This document shows positions 3,809-6,066 of a DNA stretch of 6,066 nucleotides, piece by piece. The stretch covers positions 1 through 6,066 of the forward strand of contig JAITKU010000076.1 of the NCBI GenBank assembly GCA_031278255.1, given 5' to 3'. Positions within the stretch are counted from its first letter, which is position 1. Every line of letters begins with the position of its first letter. The position numbers and the translations under genes were made by a program. This DNA is from Eubacteriales Family XIII. Incertae Sedis bacterium. GTDB lineage: Bacteria > Bacillota > Clostridia > Peptostreptococcales > Anaerovoracaceae. The notes under the pieces are model-generated. The model ran no database searches. It was not told the DNA's origin and saw only the letters and a list, made by a program, of their open reading frames with translations.

Positions 3809-6066
3809 ATGAAGCTTGCACGGTTCACACTCACCATCAACGGCGCGGAACGCTTCGTCCTCTGCGATCCCGAGAAGGATTCCCTCGCGATCGTCCTGCG
3901 GCGCTACGGGCTGACGGGCGTCAAGATCGGCTGCGGCACGGGCGTGTGCGGCGCCTGCACCGTCCTCCTGAACGGCGCCCCGGTGCGCGCCTGCACGCGA
4001 AAGATGAAGAACGTCAAGGAACACAGCACCGTGCTGACGATCGAGGGTATCGGCGCGCCGGGCCGCCTGCATCCGCTGCAGCAGGCCTTTATCACCTACG
4101 GCGGTACGCAATGCGGCTTCTGCACGCCGGGCTTCATCGTTTCGGCCTATGCCCTGCTCGCGGAAAATCCCGCGCCCGCGCGCGAGGACGTGCGCGCGTG
4201 GTTCAAGAAACATCGGAACATCTGCCGCTGCACCGGTTACAAGCCCATCGTGGATTCCGTCATGGAGGCGGCCGCCGTCCTGCGCGGCGAAAAGACGACG
4301 GAGGATATCACCTACGATTTCGCGGGGGAAAAGGAGATTTACGGCTCCTATCACCCCAGACCGACCTCCCTCGCAAAGGTCTGCGGCCTCGCGGATTACG
4401 GCGACGATATCAAACTGAAGATGCCGGAGGGTACGGCGCATCTGGCCGTCGTGATTTCCGAGGTCCCGCACGCGCGAATCCTGGGCATAGACACAGAAGA
4501 GGCGGAGTCCATGCCGGGCGTCATCAAGGTTATGACGGCCAAGGATGTCAAAGGCTCGAACAACGCCGACGCGCCCGCCGTGGTGCCGCGGCAAAAGGGC
4601 AGGGGCGTCACCGTATTCCCGATCATAGCGGACAAGGTGATCAACAAGCGCGGCGACATCGTGGCGCTCGTGGCCGCGGACACGGAGGAACACGCGCGGG
4701 AAGCGGCGAAGCGGGTAAAGCAGAACCTCGAACCGCTGCCGGCCTACAAAAGCCTCCTCGAATCCGTCATGCCGAACGCGATCCAACTGCACGAAACGCT
4801 GCCGAACTTCTTTATGGAACAGCCCGTGTTCAAGGGCGAGGATACGGCGGAACTGTTCGAGGACGCGCCTTTCGTCGCCGAGGGCAGCTTCCATTCGCAG
4901 CACGAGCCGCATCTGCCCATAGAGCCCGACACCGTGCAGGGCTATATCGGCGTTGACGGTCTGCTGACCCTGCAATGCAAGTCGCAGTCCATCGGTGAAA
5001 ACCTCGAAACGGTTTCCGAGAGCTGCGGCATTCCGGCGGACCGGCTGCGCATCATCATGAATCCGACGGGCGGTTCTTTCGGCTATTCGACGACCGCCAA
5101 CATTCTGGGACTCGTCACGACGGCGGTGCAGAACCTCGACATGCCCGTCACCCTGACCCTGCGCTACGACGAATTCAATCACATTACGGGCAAGCGATCC
5201 GCCACGTTCACAAACGGACGGATCGCCTGCGACGCGGACGGCAAGATCATCGCGGCGGAATACGATCTGGGCCTCGACCACGGCGCCTACGCCAATCTGG
5301 CGGGAAAGATCTTCAACAACCTCGTGTCCGTCGGCTTCCACGGCTACAATGTGCCCAATTTCAAGGCCTTGGCGCGCGGCGCTTCGTCGAACAACGCTTT
5401 CTGCACGGCCTACCGGGGCTTCGGCGCGCCGCAGGCCTACACCACGACGGAAGCGCTCATCGATATGATCGCCGAAAAGGCGGGCATGGACCCGTGGGAA
5501 TTCCGCTACAAAAACGCGGCCCGGCCCGGCGATCTCACGATCAACAGCCGTCCCTACCACGACTATCTCTACCCCTCCATGCTCGAGAAGATCAAGCCGC
5601 ACTACGATCGCTACAAGGCGGAGGCGGAGGCCGCAAAGGCCGCGGGCCGGCACGTCGGCGTCGGACTCAGCATGGGCGGTTTCATCATCACGATCGGCAT
5701 GTTCGATTCCGCCGAGGTCGCGCTCGAACTGAATCCCGACGGGACTTTCACCCATTACAACACCTGGGAGGATGTCGGCCAGGGCGGCGACATCGGCGCG
5801 CTGGTTCACGCGGTCAAGGCGCTCGCGCCGCTCGGCGTCAAGGCCGACCGGGTGCGCCTCGTCATGAACGACAGCAAGACCTGCCCGGACACGGGGCTGG
5901 CCGCCGCGAGCCGTTCGCACTACATGGGCGGCAACGCCACGATAGACGCCGCGGAGAAGCTTATGAACGCGATGAGAAAGCCCGACGGAAGCTATCGCAC
6001 ATACGACGAAATGACGGCGGAGGGCATTCCCACAAAGTACGTGGGCCACTACGATCAGGCCGATAT
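3809..6066 (+). CDS. mop: Molybdopterin aldehyde oxidoreductase, 2x[2Fe-2S], 3' end off window
   Basis: The N-terminal 752 residues of a xanthine oxidase family enzyme that oxidises aldehydes to carboxylic acids with water as oxygen donor. From memory it aligns almost throughout with Desulfovibrio gigas Mop (about 907 residues), so some 150 C-terminal residues are missing, including the catalytic Glu (Glu869 in D. gigas). Cluster one ligands are C42, C47, C50 and C62 in the plant-ferredoxin-like domain; cluster two ligands are C102, C105, C139 and C141 (QCGFC and CRC). The spacing equals D. gigas Mop shifted by two. There is no FAD domain: the iron-sulfur part joins the molybdopterin part directly near residue 165-185 (YGSYHPRPTSLAKV). 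Cofactor loops include GGSFGYS (421-427), AYRGFGAPQ (534-542) and EDVGQGGDIG (654-663). The ATG at 3809 follows AAAGGA by 7 bases. It lies 97 bases after the dehydrogenase, fitting a second step after alcohol oxidation. D. gigas Mop carries the cytosine-dinucleotide cofactor; the same is likely here but not shown. Confidence 0.93.
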   Translation, partial: MKLARFTLTINGAERFVLCDPEKDSLAIVLRRYGLTGVKIGCGTGVCGACTVLLNGAPVRACTRKMKNVKEHSTVLTIEGIGAPGRLHPLQQAFITYGGTQCGFCTPGFIVSAYALLAENPAPAREDVRAWFKKHRNICRCTGYKPIVDSVMEAAAVLRGEKTTEDITYDFAGEKEIYGSYHPRPTSLAKVCGLADYGDDIKLKMPEGTAHLAVVISEVPHARILGIDTEEAESMPGVIKVMTAKDVKGSNNADAPAVVPRQKGRGVTVFPIIADKVINKRGDIVALVAADTEEHAREAAKRVKQNLEPLPAYKSLLESVMPNAIQLHETLPNFFMEQPVFKGEDTAELFEDAPFVAEGSFHSQHEPHLPIEPDTVQGYIGVDGLLTLQCKSQSIGENLETVSESCGIPADRLRIIMNPTGGSFGYSTTANILGLVTTAVQNLDMPVTLTLRYDEFNHITGKRSATFTNGRIACDADGKIIAAEYDLGLDHGAYANLAGKIFNNLVSVGFHGYNVPNFKALARGASSNNAFCTAYRGFGAPQAYTTTEALIDMIAEKAGMDPWEFRYKNAARPGDLTINSRPYHDYLYPSMLEKIKPHYDRYKAEAEAAKAAGRHVGVGLSMGGFIITIGMFDSAEVALELNPDGTFTHYNTWEDVGQGGDIGALVHAVKALAPLGVKADRVRLVMNDSKTCPDTGLAAASRSHYMGGNATIDAAEKLMNAMRKPDGSYRTYDEMTAEGIPTKYVGHYDQAD

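Noticed and set aside
3689..6049. 786-residue minus-strand open frame opposite the molybdoenzyme
   Set aside because: It is the antisense of a gene with eight conserved cluster cysteines and full family similarity; its composition (Arg, His, Val and Ala rich) is typical of a shadow frame in GC-rich DNA.

Overview
The window reads as chromosomal DNA from an anaerobic bacterium with GC-rich genes and AT-rich intergenic DNA. Strong AGGAGG-type ribosome sites, near-consensus sigma-A promoters, a Gram-positive style secreted repeat protein and a Desulfovibrio-type molybdenum aldehyde oxidoreductase suggest a member of the Clostridia (Bacillota). That placement is inference; no rRNA or other marker gene is present.

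Layout. (1) Positions 1039 to 1, minus strand: the N-terminal 346 residues of a secreted protein with a signal peptide and InlB B-type (Listeria-Bacteroides) repeats, running off the left edge. (2) Positions 1040-1579: a 540-base divergent regulatory region. It holds a minus-strand promoter (TTGATA-17-TATGAT) for the secreted protein, a plus-strand promoter (TTGACA-17-TATACT) for the metabolic genes, and three notable inverted repeats. (3) Positions 1580-2557, plus: a two-domain cupin protein. (4) Positions 2614-3711, plus: a zinc-dependent, NAD-type alcohol dehydrogenase. (5) Positions 3712-3808: a gap with a weak terminator-like or attenuator-like fold. (6) Positions 3809 to beyond 6066, plus: a molybdopterin aldehyde oxidoreductase with two [2Fe-2S] clusters, complete at the N-terminus and cut by the right edge.

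The three plus-strand genes form a plausible alcohol oxidation cassette. The dehydrogenase would convert an alcohol to an aldehyde with NAD, and the molybdoenzyme would oxidise the aldehyde to the carboxylic acid with water as oxygen source. The bicupin may be an accessory enzyme, a binding protein or a sensor; the sequence does not say which. The substrate is unknown, although the dehydrogenase resembles the aryl (benzyl) alcohol branch. I found no CRISPR array, tRNA, rRNA or mobile element. The least explained parts are the structured leaders and dyads between the divergent genes, and the role of the bicupin.
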